A DNA stretch of 64,000 bases from Fen-1298 sp963833465. Lineage in GTDB: Bacteria; Bacteroidota; Ignavibacteria; UBA10030. Shown piece by piece: positions 63,243 through 64,000 of the stretch (position 1 is the first letter of the stretch; each line of letters opens with the position of its first letter). The translations under genes and the position numbers were made by a program. The notes below the pieces were generated by a model. That model saw only the letters and a list, made by a program, of their open reading frames with translations. It searched no databases and was not told where the DNA came from. The stretch spans positions 558,001 through 622,000 of the forward strand of contig CAWHXW010000004.1 of the NCBI GenBank assembly GCA_963833465.1. The letters are read 5' to 3'.

Positions 63243-64000
63243 TCAATAATAAGGTGCACCAATTGTTCCAACATCAACCTTGTATAATGTCCAATTTACA
63301 GCGGGGGTTGAATTGCCGCATATAATATATAGATATTTTTCGAAGCAAAATTGATTGCAATAAAGTGACAAAATATCCTTGTACAGAAAATCCACACTAC
63401 TTGGTTGAATCGGTAGATTACTTGGTACACTTGCAATCAAAACCGGATACTGTGAATAAGTTCCAATATACATCTTCGTTCCATCCGAAGAAAAAGAAAA
63501 TGCCTTTATAGGAAAGATAGATGGGAAAATTCCTTGAGTTAAATCGAGCACTAGTTCCGGGGCACCTATTTTGCTTGTATCGCTCATCGAATGGCGAAAG
63601 ATTCCCTTACGCGTCGCAACATAAATATATCCGTTGAACACGCGCATAGTCGAAATCGTATCTGTTGAATAATAGCCATCGTCTCTTTTTGAGCGATCAG
63701 GCCGGATAATCTGAATACCACTCTTCCGGCCGCCTGTATAGAAATATCCGTTGGCATCAAAGTCACCACATATAACATTTTTAACAGGAGCAAAAGTATA
63801 CCAAAGAGAATCCTTCACTGTTGGCATATTGAAGTCCACCATATGAATTTCTTTAGTATTTGGAAAAACCCCATTGAGGTAATAGAATCTTCCATCAATG
63901 CCGATTTTTGCATCTGATGGCGCCCGAGTAAGCACTAAAGATGTATCTCCGCCAACGCTTGTTGTAATTTTTGTGCTCTTGCCATCTGGCGTAACTTTCC
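63243..64000 (-). CDS. Beta-propeller-like protein, C-terminal part (5' end outside window)
   Basis: The frame is open from the right edge (KVTPDGKSTKITTSVGGDTS) for about 252 residues to the stop at 63243. Repeated strands such as IGIDGRFYYLNGVFPNTKEI, CGDFDANGYFYTGGRKSGIQ, VFNGYIYVATRKGIFRHSMS and FSFSSDGTKMYIGTYSQYPV look like NHL/SMP-30-type propeller blades. No catalytic or sorting domain is seen; the C-terminus ends VDVGTIGAPYY without a T9SS tail. The function is unknown. It may contact the extracytoplasmic space, but the N-terminus is missing. Confidence 0.65.
   Translation of the reverse strand, partial: KVTPDGKSTKITTSVGGDTSLVLTRAPSDAKIGIDGRFYYLNGVFPNTKEIHMVDFNMPTVKDSLWYTFAPVKNVICGDFDANGYFYTGGRKSGIQIIRPDRSKRDDGYYSTDTISTMRVFNGYIYVATRKGIFRHSMSDTSKIGAPELVLDLTQGIFPSIFPIKAFSFSSDGTKMYIGTYSQYPVLIASVPSNLPIQPSSVDFLYKDILSLYCNQFCFEKYLYIICGNSTPAVNWTLYKVDVGTIGAPYY

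Overview
The window looks like chromosomal DNA of a free-living member of the Bacteroidota/Chlorobiota side of the FCB group, most likely Ignavibacteria-like. The grounds are the many type IX secretion (T9SS) type A C-terminal sorting domains with the QNYPNPFNPxTxIxYxLP consensus, a PorV/PorQ-type outer-membrane protein, a TonB-dependent receptor with a CarboxypepD-like N-terminus, hybrid two-component regulators and a large set of secreted glycoside hydrolases. This is inference from family content; no rRNA or tRNA gene was recognised.

Layout. (1) 0-7 kb, minus strand: an apparent operon of TonB-dependent receptor (split by a frameshift), a 1216-aa T9SS surface protein and a PorV-like protein. 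(2) 7-20 kb, minus strand: secreted GH2 beta-galactosidase, SGNH/TPR protein, GH59 galactosidase, CotH-like protein and a two-domain T9SS protein (frameshifted), the last preceded by a perfect 16-bp LacI-type palindrome. (3) 21-34 kb: a plus-strand hybrid two-component regulator (propeller, kinase, receiver, AraC), then minus-strand esterase, beta-helix protein, small membrane protein and a 1676-aa propeller sensor kinase. (4) 34-38 kb, minus strand: GH43 and GH127. (5) 38.6-52 kb, mostly plus strand: a gene-cassette region. (6) 52-63 kb, minus strand: GH29, GH43-CBM6, GH42, a GH2 remnant, a frameshifted clan GH-A enzyme and GH39, then the 3' part of a propeller-like gene.

The enzymes of blocks 2, 4 and 6 (beta-galactosidases, arabinofuranosidases, fucosidase, xylosidase, esterases) would suit stepwise breakdown of an arabinogalactan- or hemicellulose-like plant or algal polymer. 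Export is by T9SS, uptake by the TonB receptor, and sensing by the two propeller kinases. No SusD homologue is visible.

Block 5 is the unusual part. Three attC-like sites of 124-132 bp end in GTTRRRY-type cores. Gene units between them begin with a sequence complementary to their own distal R'' half-site, which is the signature of integron cassettes. Two fragments of an IntI-type integrase N-terminus lie in the same orientation as the cassettes, as in reverse integrons, and both lose their similarity at the same G-TTA. The cargo is two toxin-antitoxin pairs, a membrane coiled-coil protein, an ORF6N fragment fused to a T9SS tail, and four paralogous T9SS-exported Asp-box propeller proteins. 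Inside the same block is a roughly 510-bp array locked to an exact 21-bp period (25 registers, CACAATG-like core), which on the minus strand reads as a Cys-every-seven-residues protein with three stops.

Four apparent single-base frameshifts, all of the +1 kind, interrupt otherwise well-preserved genes, so the assembly or sequencing quality should be checked before calling them pseudogenes.
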